From JBEVJK01 sp963791325 (GTDB taxonomy: Bacteria; Pseudomonadota; Alphaproteobacteria; Rhizobiales; Rhizobiaceae): a DNA stretch of 64,000 nucleotides. The position numbers were made by a program, and so were the translations under genes. The stretch covers positions 1 to 64,000 of the forward strand of contig CAWBRU010000010.1 in assembly GCA_963791325.1 (NCBI GenBank). Reading direction: 5' to 3'. Of the stretch, positions 8,235 to 16,146 are shown one piece after another. Under the pieces are notes generated by a model that searched no databases, was not told the origin of the DNA, and was given only the letters and a program-made list of their open reading frames with translations. The first letter of the stretch is position 1, and every line of letters starts with the position of its first letter.

Positions 8235-8903
8235 ATGAGCACTTTTCCGGCCTTCCTCTCGACACTTTGCGAGGCCGATGTCGCTGCATTGGCCGAGAGA
8301 TGGACGGTGCGAATTTATCGACAACATGAGCTCATTATCGCTCATGGCGACCGTGATACGGACGTCTTTTTCATTCTCGACGGCCAAGCACGTGTCACCT
8401 TGTTTTCCGGACTCGGCCGGGAAGTTGCCTACAGGGATATTCAGCCCGGCGACATTTTCGGCGAATTGGCCGCCATCGATGGCCGAGAAAGATCGGCGAG
8501 CGTCATCGCCCTAGAACTAACCCGCACTGCCCGCTTGTCCGCAGCCGCTTTCGAAGAGATCGTCAAGAGCCACCCGGCTCTCACCTGGGCTCTGCTTCAG
8601 CACCTGTCTGGTTTGCTAAGGCGAATGACAGACAGGGTGTTCGAATTCAGCACCCTTATAGTGCGCAAGCGTCTTGTTTGTGAGCTACTTCGGAGAGCGG
8701 ATGAGAATGGACGGCCGAGCGGCGAAACGATCGCGATCTCAATTCCCACGCATTTCGAACTCGCCGCCCAGATCAGTACGCATCGCGAGGCCGTTTCTCG
8801 AGAGATGAGTGCGCTTGCCAAAAGAGGCCTCATCGAAAGGCGCGGCACGAATCTCGTTCTAAGGGATCTGCGGGGCCTCGAAGCGTTGGCCGGGAAGAAG
8901 TAA
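8235..8903 (+). CDS. Crp/Fnr-family transcriptional regulator
   Basis: 222 residues. Residues 1-120 form a cyclic-nucleotide-binding-like beta-barrel (DTDVFFILDGQARV, GDIFGELAAIDGRERSAS), then a long dimerisation helix around HPALTWALLQHLSGLLRR, then a winged helix-turn-helix with the recognition region ISTHREAVSREMSALAKRG. The GELA-x4-RSAS pattern suggests binding of a cyclic nucleotide rather than an iron-sulphur cluster, since no FNR-type N-terminal cysteine set is present. It is transcribed away from the exported protein/cytochrome pair, with a CRP-shaped palindrome in between, so control of that pair is the simplest guess. Confidence 0.9.
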   Translation: MSTFPAFLSTLCEADVAALAERWTVRIYRQHELIIAHGDRDTDVFFILDGQARVTLFSGLGREVAYRDIQPGDIFGELAAIDGRERSASVIALELTRTARLSAAAFEEIVKSHPALTWALLQHLSGLLRRMTDRVFEFSTLIVRKRLVCELLRRADENGRPSGETIAISIPTHFELAAQISTHREAVSREMSALAKRGLIERRGTNLVLRDLRGLEALAGKK

Positions 8904-9241
8904 CCGGCCTTCGCGGCGGGATGCAGTGAGAGCCGATGGCCCGGGGCGGTTTTTCTGCCGGTTGGTGTTGATGTGGTCACCCATCGCTTCGGCCCCGGTA
9001 AGGCCGACCCGACGATTCGGTAGATGATTTGGTGAGCACGCATTATAGAGATCCGCCAGGTGTGGGAACCTCCGCCAACGGGGTGGGAACCATGTGGGAG
9101 ACCGGTGGACCCCACATTGTGGGGAGGGGGCCTAGCGAAACCAGTGCCGCACAGGACTGGAATCTCTCGTCCTCAGTGACTACTGATTCGAGCCCCGTTG
9201 CCCGCACCAGTCTAGAGTCATGTTCCAAGGAAATGGCTGTC
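8904..9241. other. Gap with repeated TGTGGG/CCCACA elements
   Basis: No gene seen. The part from 9061 to 9130 carries several TGTGGGA/GGTGGGA words and the palindrome listed at 9110-9124, placed 120-180 bases before the exported protein at 9242. It reads as a promoter region. Confidence 0.4.
9110..9124. promoter_or_regulatory. Perfect inverted repeat upstream of exported protein
   Basis: CCCCACATTGTGGGG is a perfect palindrome of two seven-base arms around one T. Its words are the same as in the palindrome at 8129-8144, but in the opposite arm order. TGTGGGAACC at 9061 and GTGGGAACC at 9083 lie just before it. A shared operator family is suggested by position and repetition only. Confidence 0.4.
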
Positions 9242-9700
9242 ATGAGAACAATGTTGAAAGCGCTGCTGCTGGGTGGGGGGATGGCGGTTCTGGCCGCAGC
9301 CCAAGCCCAAGCCGGAACCATCACCTGCTCTTCCCAAAGCGGCGCAGCGTGCCAGGTCGGTCGAACGGGCGCAAATTGTACTCCATTCCATGGTGGGCTG
9401 GCGCACATCTTCATCATTGATATCGATGCCAAGCAGATGCAGTGCAGCCACGGGGGCTGCCTTGGAACCCATCCCGTCAGCATTTCACCGTTCAGCATTT
9501 CACCAGGTCCGACACGGATCGAAGTGACAGCTATTGCGAGTGATCGACTGCCAACGCAGCTCGATATCTATGCCTCAAATCCTCACCAGTTCACGGCAAC
9601 AACTCATCAGGGCACTGGCCCCGACGGCACAGGCTCTGTCGCCATTCTGACCGGGTTCTGCACGGGGGATTTCAGTGGCTATGTGAAGCAAACCAACTAA
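9242..9700 (+). CDS. Small exported cysteine-containing protein of unknown function
   Basis: 152 residues from the ATG at 9242, which has AAGGA about ten bases upstream; an in-frame ATG at 9233 sits too close to it. The signal peptide ends near AAAQAQA-GT. The mature protein has six cysteines, spaced early (ITCSSQ, AACQVG, NCTPF), in the middle (MQCSHGGCLG) and at the end (GFCTGD), suggesting disulphide bonds in the periplasm. No transmembrane or lipobox signal is seen. I do not recognise the family. It stands alone, with the CRP-shaped repeats before it and a convergent dioxygenase after it. Confidence 0.6.
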   Translation: MRTMLKALLLGGGMAVLAAAQAQAGTITCSSQSGAACQVGRTGANCTPFHGGLAHIFIIDIDAKQMQCSHGGCLGTHPVSISPFSISPGPTRIEVTAIASDRLPTQLDIYASNPHQFTATTHQGTGPDGTGSVAILTGFCTGDFSGYVKQTN

Positions 9701-9875
9701 CCACGATTTCTCCCGCGGAGATATTGGCCTTGTCTTCCTGCCTTGAGATACCTGCGGCGCGTTGCCCGAACTGTGGTCGGCCGCCGCGAGATTCGGCGTC
9801 GACGTTGCTAGCTGCCTCATCACCCCGATCATGTGCCCCTATATACCAAAGGTCGAAGGACTCTTTCGCGCGGAG

Positions 9876-10457
9876 TCACGCCACTACAAAGTCGTACCTG
9901 CCGAGCTTGCCGTCGCGGGCCGCGGAAATGTCGAGCAGCAGCGCTGGATCAAACAGACCGTCCCGGTCATTTGCAAGTTCGCCGGGGAAATATAGTTGGG
10001 TCGTCAGCAAGCTGCCGCCCGGCTTCTGAACCTTTAGATGATAGTGCCGGGTGCGACCGGGATACAGTCCGGGCACAATTGTGTCGAACCACCATCTACC
10101 GTCAGCGTCGGTGAATTGATGGCCACGAAGTTTGAAACCGCTGTTGTCGTAGGTTCCAGTCGGATCGGCGTGCCATAGCTCGACCAGCGCCCGTCCCACC
10201 GGCTTGCAATTCTGGGCCAGCACGTAGCCAGCAATAGTCATGCGTTCGCCGCCTGGTGCGTCACCCACGAAATCTTGCTTCTCGGGGCTCCCAGGCGTGA
10301 AGTACGGGCCTTCGGTCTGTGCTGGCGTCAGATCGTCGTCATCCGCACAAGATGGCGTAAGTCGAAGTTCCTCAGGAAATCCCGCTGCATGGCCAAGTCT
10401 CGGCAGCGCAATCGGCGCAGCCAGAAAGACGGAAAGGAGAAGACGACGGGTGGACAT
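9876..10457 (-). CDS. Exported intradiol ring-cleavage dioxygenase-like protein
   Basis: 193 residues from the ATG at 10457. The N-terminus (STRRLLLSVFLAAP) looks like a Tat or Sec export signal, cut near GHAA. The mature part shows the intradiol dioxygenase fold: TEGPYFTPGSPEK, ALVELWHADPTGTY, TDADGRWWFDTIVPG and then YPGRTRHYHLKV, where the tyrosine and two histidines fit the non-haem Fe(III) ligands. Classical catechol and protocatechuate dioxygenases are cytosolic and longer, so this belongs to the small exported branch, whose substrates are mostly unknown. No aromatic-degradation genes are near. Confidence 0.78.
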   Translation of the reverse strand: MSTRRLLLSVFLAAPIALPRLGHAAGFPEELRLTPSCADDDDLTPAQTEGPYFTPGSPEKQDFVGDAPGGERMTIAGYVLAQNCKPVGRALVELWHADPTGTYDNSGFKLRGHQFTDADGRWWFDTIVPGLYPGRTRHYHLKVQKPGGSLLTTQLYFPGELANDRDGLFDPALLLDISAARDGKLGRYDFVVA

Positions 10458-10932
10458 CGGAGCCTTCCCAAAGGTGATGAAGTCTAACTCTCGCCGGTAC
10501 TGCTGGCGGAAGTGGGGCGGATGCCAGGTCCACCCAACTACTGACATACGAGGAGACAGCCGCGACTAACTGCGTCGGAGCCATTGTAACGCATAATCAG
10601 CAGTTCCGTCCCAATGCGATGTCTAAACGTAACGGGAACACTGGGATTGGCGCCTGCCGACCGCGGCAAAGTGAACAAGCCAGAGCCAACTGATCGACTG
10701 CAGTCCTATGCCCAGCGTGTCATTTGGATCCTCCGTTCCGGGGACAAGCTAAGGCGAGGCCCCCACGCCGCCATGTCAGGGGGCAAGTTCCGAGCAAGCC
10801 GGCGCTGCGGGCGACGGCGGCCTTTTTTGGAGATCTCATGCGTCGAGAGCAAGGCATTCATAACTTCGCCGCGCGACGAAGGGCGGCGCCGGGCCTAGTT
10901 TCAGTTCTGGGTACGACCGGACCGTAGGAACA
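10458..10932. other. Gap without a recognisable gene
   Basis: Between the dioxygenase start and the cyclase stop, so it must contain the dioxygenase promoter. Short frames on both strands show no domain or ribosome binding site. No repeat or clear terminator was seen. Confidence 0.4.
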
Positions 10933-12843
10933 TCATTGACTCGGCGAGGTCTCCGGGAGTCCAGCGTTTCGAAGCGCGCCAACCAGGCGGTCGGTGACCG
11001 CCTGGTCGCGGTTGGAAAACACCTGGGCAATGAGGGCAAGCGAGACAGCCGGGTTGGCCTCGCGAATCTTCTTCACCGTATCGCGGGCCTCTGTCATCAA
11101 TCCAAGCTCGGCATACGTGGCTGCCAGAAAGGGCAGGGTCCATATAGGATCTGTGTTTCGCTCCTCTTTCATTTGTTCGAGGGCAGTTTTGTAGTCCCCC
11201 TTAACGAAGTAGGCCCAACCCAGCCGGAGTTTGGGCGACGACCATAGCGAGTTGGCATCCCACGGAATGTCTCTCGTCAGCGCGGCTATCGCATCGTCCG
11301 GCCTGCCGGCACGGATCGCGATCTCGGCTCCCATCGCGATGTACGCCTGATCGTTTGGCTGAAGCGCAACGAAGATTTCACGCTCTTGCCACGCACGGTC
11401 CCAGTCCTTTTTGTATTCGAGCTGCAAATAGGCCATCAAGGCGTGCGCTCCCGCCTGAGCAATAGGCGGGACATTGGGGCTGCCAAGGGCTTCTTGGCCT
11501 GACTGGAATGCACGCTTGTGATCGCCGTCGATGTCGCTGCTCCAACCCCCGTAGACCAGCTGATAGTAGCCCCAGCCCAGTACCGCCCGGAGCAAGCCTG
11601 ACTGCGGATACTTCCGAAGCCCCTCCTGGAAGGTCTCAATGGATTGGAGGGTGGACTCCTTCGTGTACTCGTAGCTGAGCTTCTCTCCTCGCAGGTAAAA
11701 ATCATACTCATCGAGGCTCGCGTGGTCCTTACCCCAGGCGCGCTCGTACTCTTTTTTTCTGAGGAGGCTTTCGCCACCCGCAAGCGACACCGCAATCTTC
11801 TCTGTGACCTCGTCCTGGAGGGCGAGAGCATCGGTACCCTCGCCGTCGTATCGATCTGCCCACACATGATCGCCGGTCCGAGCATCAATCAGTTGCGCAA
11901 TGATCCGAACCTTGTCCTTGCTCTTCTGGACGCTGCCTTCAAGCACGTAGTGAGTGCCAAGCTCGCGGCCAATCTGGCGGACATCCATCGACTTGCCCTT
12001 GTAGGCCTCGCTCGAGGTCCGTGCGATAACCCGAATGTCGGATAGTCGGGAAAGAGCAGCGGTCAAGGTCTCGGTGACGCCGTCGGCGAAGTAGTCAAGA
12101 TCCGGATCCCCGCTCAGATTGCTGAACGGCAGCACGGCCAGCAATGGCGCGGCGCCGGTGACGGCCGGGAGGGCAGATGGCGCGGTCGATGAAGACGATG
12201 CGCTTGGCAAGCGCGTATTCCACACCGCAACAGCCGCGGCAAAAGCAACGACTGCAACTGCGACGATTGCGATCCTCCACGGTGCACGGGTCAACGAAGC
12301 CGGGATACGCTGTCGCTGGGGACGCTTCGCGTCCAGCTGGACTCGGTAGACCGAGATTGGCTCGGCGAGATTCTTCACCCTTTGCTCGCCCATGGCTTCA
12401 AAGCCAAAGCTGAGCGTCTTTTCGACCTCCCTTGCGACCTTTCCCGAGACATAGATGCTGCCGGGTTCGGCGATCTGCTCGAGGCGAGTCGCTATGTTGA
12501 CGCCTTCCCCATACCGGTCTTCGCCCTCGACGATCACCTCGCCGAGATTGACGCCGATGCGCACGTCCAGGGTCTTGCCCTCGGTCGTGGCGGCGTTTCT
12601 TTCGGCCAGGCCGCGCTGCAGCGCCACGGCGCATTCGACAGCGTCCACCACGCTCGAAAACTCCACCAACAGTCCGTCGCCCATGAGCTTGAAAATGCGG
12701 CCGTGGTGACCCTCGATCTCGGGTTCGAACAACTCCTTGCGGCAGGCTTTGAGGAGTTCGAACGTCCCCCGTTCGTCTCGCTCCATCAGCGTGGAGTATC
12801 CGACGACATCAGCGGCCAAGATGGCGGCGAGGCGACGCTCCAT
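10933..12843 (-). CDS. Class III adenylate/guanylate cyclase with TPR region
   Basis: 636 residues. Residues 1-170 form a class III nucleotide cyclase domain: metal aspartates at D12 (ILAADVVGYS) and D56 (KLMGDGLLVEF), and RIGVNLGEVIVEG further on. One transmembrane helix spans about 190-208. Then comes a TolB-N/FlgO-like domain (APLLAVLPFSNLSGDPDLDY, GTHYVLEGSVQKSKDKVRI), followed by tetratricopeptide-like helices to the end. This order is common in Bradyrhizobium-like genomes, where such genes occur in many copies. The cyclase half faces the cytosol and the TolB/TPR half the periplasm, giving a likely membrane sensor that makes cAMP. The signal is unknown. Confidence 0.9.
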   Translation of the reverse strand: MERRLAAILAADVVGYSTLMERDERGTFELLKACRKELFEPEIEGHHGRIFKLMGDGLLVEFSSVVDAVECAVALQRGLAERNAATTEGKTLDVRIGVNLGEVIVEGEDRYGEGVNIATRLEQIAEPGSIYVSGKVAREVEKTLSFGFEAMGEQRVKNLAEPISVYRVQLDAKRPQRQRIPASLTRAPWRIAIVAVAVVAFAAAVAVWNTRLPSASSSSTAPSALPAVTGAAPLLAVLPFSNLSGDPDLDYFADGVTETLTAALSRLSDIRVIARTSSEAYKGKSMDVRQIGRELGTHYVLEGSVQKSKDKVRIIAQLIDARTGDHVWADRYDGEGTDALALQDEVTEKIAVSLAGGESLLRKKEYERAWGKDHASLDEYDFYLRGEKLSYEYTKESTLQSIETFQEGLRKYPQSGLLRAVLGWGYYQLVYGGWSSDIDGDHKRAFQSGQEALGSPNVPPIAQAGAHALMAYLQLEYKKDWDRAWQEREIFVALQPNDQAYIAMGAEIAIRAGRPDDAIAALTRDIPWDANSLWSSPKLRLGWAYFVKGDYKTALEQMKEERNTDPIWTLPFLAATYAELGLMTEARDTVKKIREANPAVSLALIAQVFSNRDQAVTDRLVGALRNAGLPETSPSQ

Positions 12844-12977
12844 TGGGTACGGCTGTAACAGCGAACCTTCAGTTTCAGGCGACGCGAACGTTTGGACCGC
12901 GAAGCCAACCCCCTCCAGCCAACATACACCTTACCACGTCAGCACGATAGCGGCACGGGGTTGCAGACATCGCATCG

Positions 12978-13130
12978 TTACTTGTCCCAGGCCTGCCCCG
13001 TGGTCTGCCGGGCGATCTTGCCGTCCTTGCGATCGACGAGCGGTGCGGAACACCTTGATGTCGTCGGGATAGTGGCAAGGTAAACGCGAAGTGTTCACCC
13101 TTCGGCGATAGTCACTTCGACCCGATGCGT
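12978..13130 (-). pseudogene. Possible SnoaL/NTF2-like fragment
   Basis: One minus-strand frame ends DRKDGKIARQTTGQAWDK, followed by TAA at 12978. This is typical of the last strand of SnoaL-like (NTF2-fold) proteins. Just upstream, a different frame reads HYPDDIKVFRTARR, which would be the preceding strand, and there is an in-frame TGA before it. The fragment is short and broken, inside a 490-base gap (12844-13335) with no other recognisable gene. Call is tentative. Confidence 0.35.
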
Positions 13131-13335
13131 CATAGCGGCTGCAGATGTCGCCCAAGAGCTGGCAATCGCGCAAGAATAGAACCAGGGTTTCGCGCCCACG
13201 GCGGGTACATCGTCAAGCTGACAGGCGATGGAGTTCTGGTCCAGTCTGCCAGCGCAATTGATGCGGTTGTCGGCACCGTCGAAAATTCTTGATTTATACG
13301 TCCGATCCATCGCCCATCGTTCAAATTCGACGAGG

Positions 13336-14007
13336 ATGCCCGTGACCCGCAGGACCTGGAATGCCGTCGACGATTACATTGCCGAAGAACTGCTCCCTGA
13401 CGACCCGGCGTTGGAGGCAGCGCTCGAGGCCAATCGCAACAATGAACTGCCGACAATTGACGTGTCGCCGGCGCAAGGCAAGCTGCTCAACCTGCTGATC
13501 CGGATGAACAAGGCGAAACGTATCCTGGAGATTGGTACGCTTGGCGGCTACTCCACCATCTGGATGGCCCGCGCACTGCCAACCGATGGCAAGATCGTGA
13601 CGCTGGAAATCGACCCGCATCACGCCAAGGTGGCGCGAGCGAATATCAAGCGGGCCGGACTGTCCAAGCTGGTGGACCTGCGCGTGGGCCCGGCACTCGA
13701 CTCACTGTCGAAGTTGAGCGTCGAGGGCGGAGGGCCATTCGACCTCATCTTCATCGACGCCGACAAGCCGAACAACCCGAATTATCTCTCCTGGGCGATG
13801 AAGCTGTCGCGGCCGGGCACAGTGATCGTCTGTGACAACGTCATCCGTGATGGCGATGTCATCAAGAAGGACAGTCGCGACGAGAGCGTACAGGGCGCGC
13901 GGGCGGCGTTCTCGTTTATAGGCAAGGACACACGTCTCGAAAGCACAGCGATCCAGACCGTCGGCGCCAAGGGCTATGACGGCTTCGCCATCGCAATTGT
14001 CAGCTGA
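13336..14007 (+). CDS. SAM-dependent O-methyltransferase (class I, catechol-type family)
   Basis: About 223 residues. The SAM-binding region reads KRILEIGTLGGYSTIWMARA, followed by GKIVTLEIDPHHAKVA. The metal-site region FDLIFIDADKPNNPNYLSW and the later DNVIRDGDV match the O-methyltransferase 3 family (catechol and caffeoyl-CoA O-methyltransferases and bacterial relatives). The substrate is unknown. The ATG at 13336 directly follows GAGG; a GTG at 13342 has better spacing and could be the real start. Frames extending to 13228 add residues without family character. It is the last gene before the tRNA-Gly scar. Confidence 0.85.
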   Translation: MPVTRRTWNAVDDYIAEELLPDDPALEAALEANRNNELPTIDVSPAQGKLLNLLIRMNKAKRILEIGTLGGYSTIWMARALPTDGKIVTLEIDPHHAKVARANIKRAGLSKLVDLRVGPALDSLSKLSVEGGGPFDLIFIDADKPNNPNYLSWAMKLSRPGTVIVCDNVIRDGDVIKKDSRDESVQGARAAFSFIGKDTRLESTAIQTVGAKGYDGFAIAIVS

Positions 14008-14410
14008 GCGTTGATGCCTCCGGCGTCGGGCGCCGTCGTACAGCACTTTGCACGGTCCATTCGACCGGCCCGTGGCCCTTGCCAGACGCTCCTCATCAAT
14101 TCCCTGAAGAAGCTTACTTCGGTGGGTCGGCTGCGAAGCAAATTGGAGACCCAACTGGAGGCCTCCCGCTCACAGAACGCCGGTCGAAGTCCTCGAAGTA
14201 GAGCTCGCGGCCTTCGCACCAAGTACGCCGATCGCTCCGCGGTCACCGCGCGGTCACGAGTTCCATATTTCGCTGCGGTTCACGCCAGTTCACCGCAGAG
14301 CGCTGCCGTTCACTTGCCCCATCTCCGCCAAACCGCGGAGACCGCGCACTCTCGAGCACTATGACGCACTCCACCGCAATCTGGCGCAATGCGGCGACGG
14401 CACAGTTTTT
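14008..14410. other. Gap without a recognisable gene, left of the tRNA scar
   Basis: Open frames exist on both strands but none shows a domain, signal or ribosome binding site. The last 150 bases contain several GTTCAC/GGTCAC words (14260-14310) without a regular period. If the tRNA fragment is an attachment site, this is the innermost edge of the island. Confidence 0.35.
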
Positions 14411-14458
14411 ACCTTGCCAAGGTTGGGGTCGAGGGTTCGAATCCCTTCGCCCGCTCCA
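14411..14458 (+). other. 3' fragment of tRNA-Gly(GCC): putative attachment-site scar
   Basis: These 48 bases read as the 3' part of tRNA-Gly: the anticodon stem-loop with TTGCCAA (anticodon GCC), the variable loop, a complete T arm (GAGGGTTCGAATCCCTT), the 3' half of the acceptor stem (CGCCCGC) and the discriminator plus CCA. The 5' half (acceptor strand, D arm) is absent: the bases before 14411 do not match a tRNA. The match starts at the anticodon stem-loop, where many tyrosine integrases cross over. It cannot be a functional tRNA. It most likely marks the boundary of an integrated element on its left. Confidence 0.85.
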
Positions 14459-14478
14459 AGTTTTCTCGCAGATTCAAT

Positions 14479-14502
14479 ATATGGGGCGCCATATGGGGCG
14501 CC
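14479..14502. repeat. Two tandem copies of a 12-base unit
   Basis: ATATGGGGCGCC occurs twice in direct tandem, 20 bases after the tRNA fragment. The rest of the gap 14459-14779 holds no gene I can support; a second short tandem (TGGCAAGGGCGCG at 14618 and 14632) is also present. Confidence 0.6.
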
Positions 14503-14779
14503 GCTTTCGGAACCGGCTGGATGTCTCGCCCATCCATGTCGCCACAGGCGGGCGGCCGCGGCCTGCGACGACGGCGCAAAGGCTGCAGCCACGTCCCGGG
14601 CACGAGATCTAACGGCCTGGCAAGGGCGCGTTGGCAAGGGCGCGGTCGCTTAGGCGGTGCGCCGGCATATGACGGCCATTGCGGCCGGACCTCGAATCGA
14701 ACGCTGACCCGCAAAGAACGATGCGATCTTTGTATCGGCAAATGTGCTAGGATTGCTCGAGGTCGATCCGGGGACATCC

Positions 14780-15709
14780 ATGCGTATTGCTGTGATGGGT
14801 TCGGGCGGAATTGGCGGCATTATTGGTGCACGGCTCAGCGAAGCCGGCGCCGACGTTAGCTTTATCGCGCGTGGTCCACATCTGGCAGCCATGCGCGACA
14901 AGGGACTGAGCATATCGAGCCCATTCGGCGATATCGTAGTTTCCCCGGTGAATGCCAGCGACGACCCGGCCGAGATCGGCCCGGTCGATGCCGTTTTCTT
15001 TGCTGTCAAGACATACGATAGCGAGCAAGCCGCCACAGCGATGCGACCTCTTCTCAGCCCGAGCACACGTGTCGTGACGATTCAGAATGGGATCGACAGC
15101 GTCGCGACGCTCAGTCGTTACATTCCGGCAAACCAAGTCATCGCTGGGGCGACCTACCTCTCTGCTTTCATCGGTGGGCCGGGAGAAATCGTCCATTCCG
15201 GAGCAACCGAGGTCCTCGTCGGATGTCCGCGCGACCGAATTGTCAGGGCACTCCAGCAAATGAGTGCACGTGCCAAGGGCCTGGAACTTCGCCCAGTCGA
15301 GGATATCGACGGCATTTTGTGGGAGAAGTTCGTGACACTGTCGGCGTTTTCGGGTGCGACTGCCCTCACGCGCGCCGGGATCGGGCGGATTCTGGCCGAT
15401 CCCGAGGCGCGCACCTTAATCGAGCAGCTCCGGGACGAGAGCATGGCCGTCGCTGCCGCGTCCGGCCATCCTATGTCAACCGGGTTCGTGGATCGCGTGA
15501 ACACGCGGTGGACGGTGATAGCCCCGGACGCGAAATCCTCGATGGCGATCGATCTGGAGCGAGGCAAGCCGATCGAACTGGCCTGGCTTTCCGGACGGAT
15601 GCACGAGCTTGGCATCTCCCTCGGGATCCCGACGCCTGCGCATACCGCAGTCTATCGCGCCCTGCACCTGCACGCACGTGGTCCGACGGACGTTAAGGCG
15701 AGAAAATAG
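14780..15709 (+). CDS. panE: 2-dehydropantoate 2-reductase (ketopantoate reductase)
   Basis: 309 residues from the ATG at 14780, which has GGGGA eight bases upstream; it fits the family start (MRIAVMGSGGIGGIIGARL), a Rossmann glycine motif at the very N-terminus. FFAVKTYDSEQA and VTIQNGID belong to the conserved NADPH/substrate region. The C-terminal helical domain contains WEKFVTLSAFSGATALTR with the catalytic lysine. The enzyme reduces ketopantoate to pantoate in pantothenate synthesis, although many alphaproteobacteria carry several paralogues with other 2-keto acid substrates. First complete gene right of the tRNA scar. Confidence 0.85.
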   Translation: MRIAVMGSGGIGGIIGARLSEAGADVSFIARGPHLAAMRDKGLSISSPFGDIVVSPVNASDDPAEIGPVDAVFFAVKTYDSEQAATAMRPLLSPSTRVVTIQNGIDSVATLSRYIPANQVIAGATYLSAFIGGPGEIVHSGATEVLVGCPRDRIVRALQQMSARAKGLELRPVEDIDGILWEKFVTLSAFSGATALTRAGIGRILADPEARTLIEQLRDESMAVAAASGHPMSTGFVDRVNTRWTVIAPDAKSSMAIDLERGKPIELAWLSGRMHELGISLGIPTPAHTAVYRALHLHARGPTDVKARK

Positions 15710-15815
15710 CCCGGGAGAGCACGTGAATATCCGAACAGATTGCTGCCCTTGAGGCGGCCGTTGCTCAAGGGGCGCGGCACGCCGTGGTCACTTTGGCAGC
15801 GCTTTGACTTGCGCA

Positions 15816-15947
15816 TCAGGTGCGGGGAGCAACGCAAATCTTCCCCGGCACGGCGCAGTTTCGGCTCGATGATCCGCCGGTGTTCTGACAGCCAGTGAGT
15901 ATTACAGCCAGCATGAGACTGACCGCGATTATGCCAAGTCGTGCCAT
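15816..15947 (-). CDS. Very small lipoprotein (43 residues)
   Basis: ATG at 15947, with GAGAGGG about eight bases upstream. The protein starts with a short positive end and hydrophobic stretch (MARLGIIAVSLMLAVI), then the lipobox LTGC, so cysteine 20 should be lipidated. The mature part is only about 24 residues (QNTGGSS, NCAVPGKICVA) with two further cysteines that could pair. Signal peptide, lipobox and ribosome binding site together make it credible despite its size. It stands alone between panE and holA, both far enough for its own promoter. Function unknown; such small entericidin-like lipoproteins are frequent in this group. Confidence 0.6.
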   Translation of the reverse strand: MARLGIIAVSLMLAVILTGCQNTGGSSSRNCAVPGKICVAPRT

Positions 15948-16146
15948 CGGCCAGCCCTCTCATCGATCCGCCGACCACTGTCTTCCAACCACGTCTAAAC
16001 CACATCAAGTCAACTTTGCGTTATAGGCAAATCTGTTTTACCTACATGACATTCCTGGGCTTTGATGTGACCGATGTTCAAAAACGGGGCGCGCAGCGCC
16101 GGACAATCAGCCTCTCAGCTCGGGGAACCGGAATCCCACGAGAAAA

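Noticed and set aside
14260..14310. Repeated GTTCAC/GGTCAC words, considered as iterons or a CRISPR-like array
   Set aside because: Irregular spacing, only five to six bases each, no common longer unit.
14359..14637. Minus-strand frame containing GAGEGIRTLDPNLGK
   Set aside because: This string is the well-known antisense translation of a tRNA 3' end and only confirms the tRNA-Gly fragment; it is not a protein.
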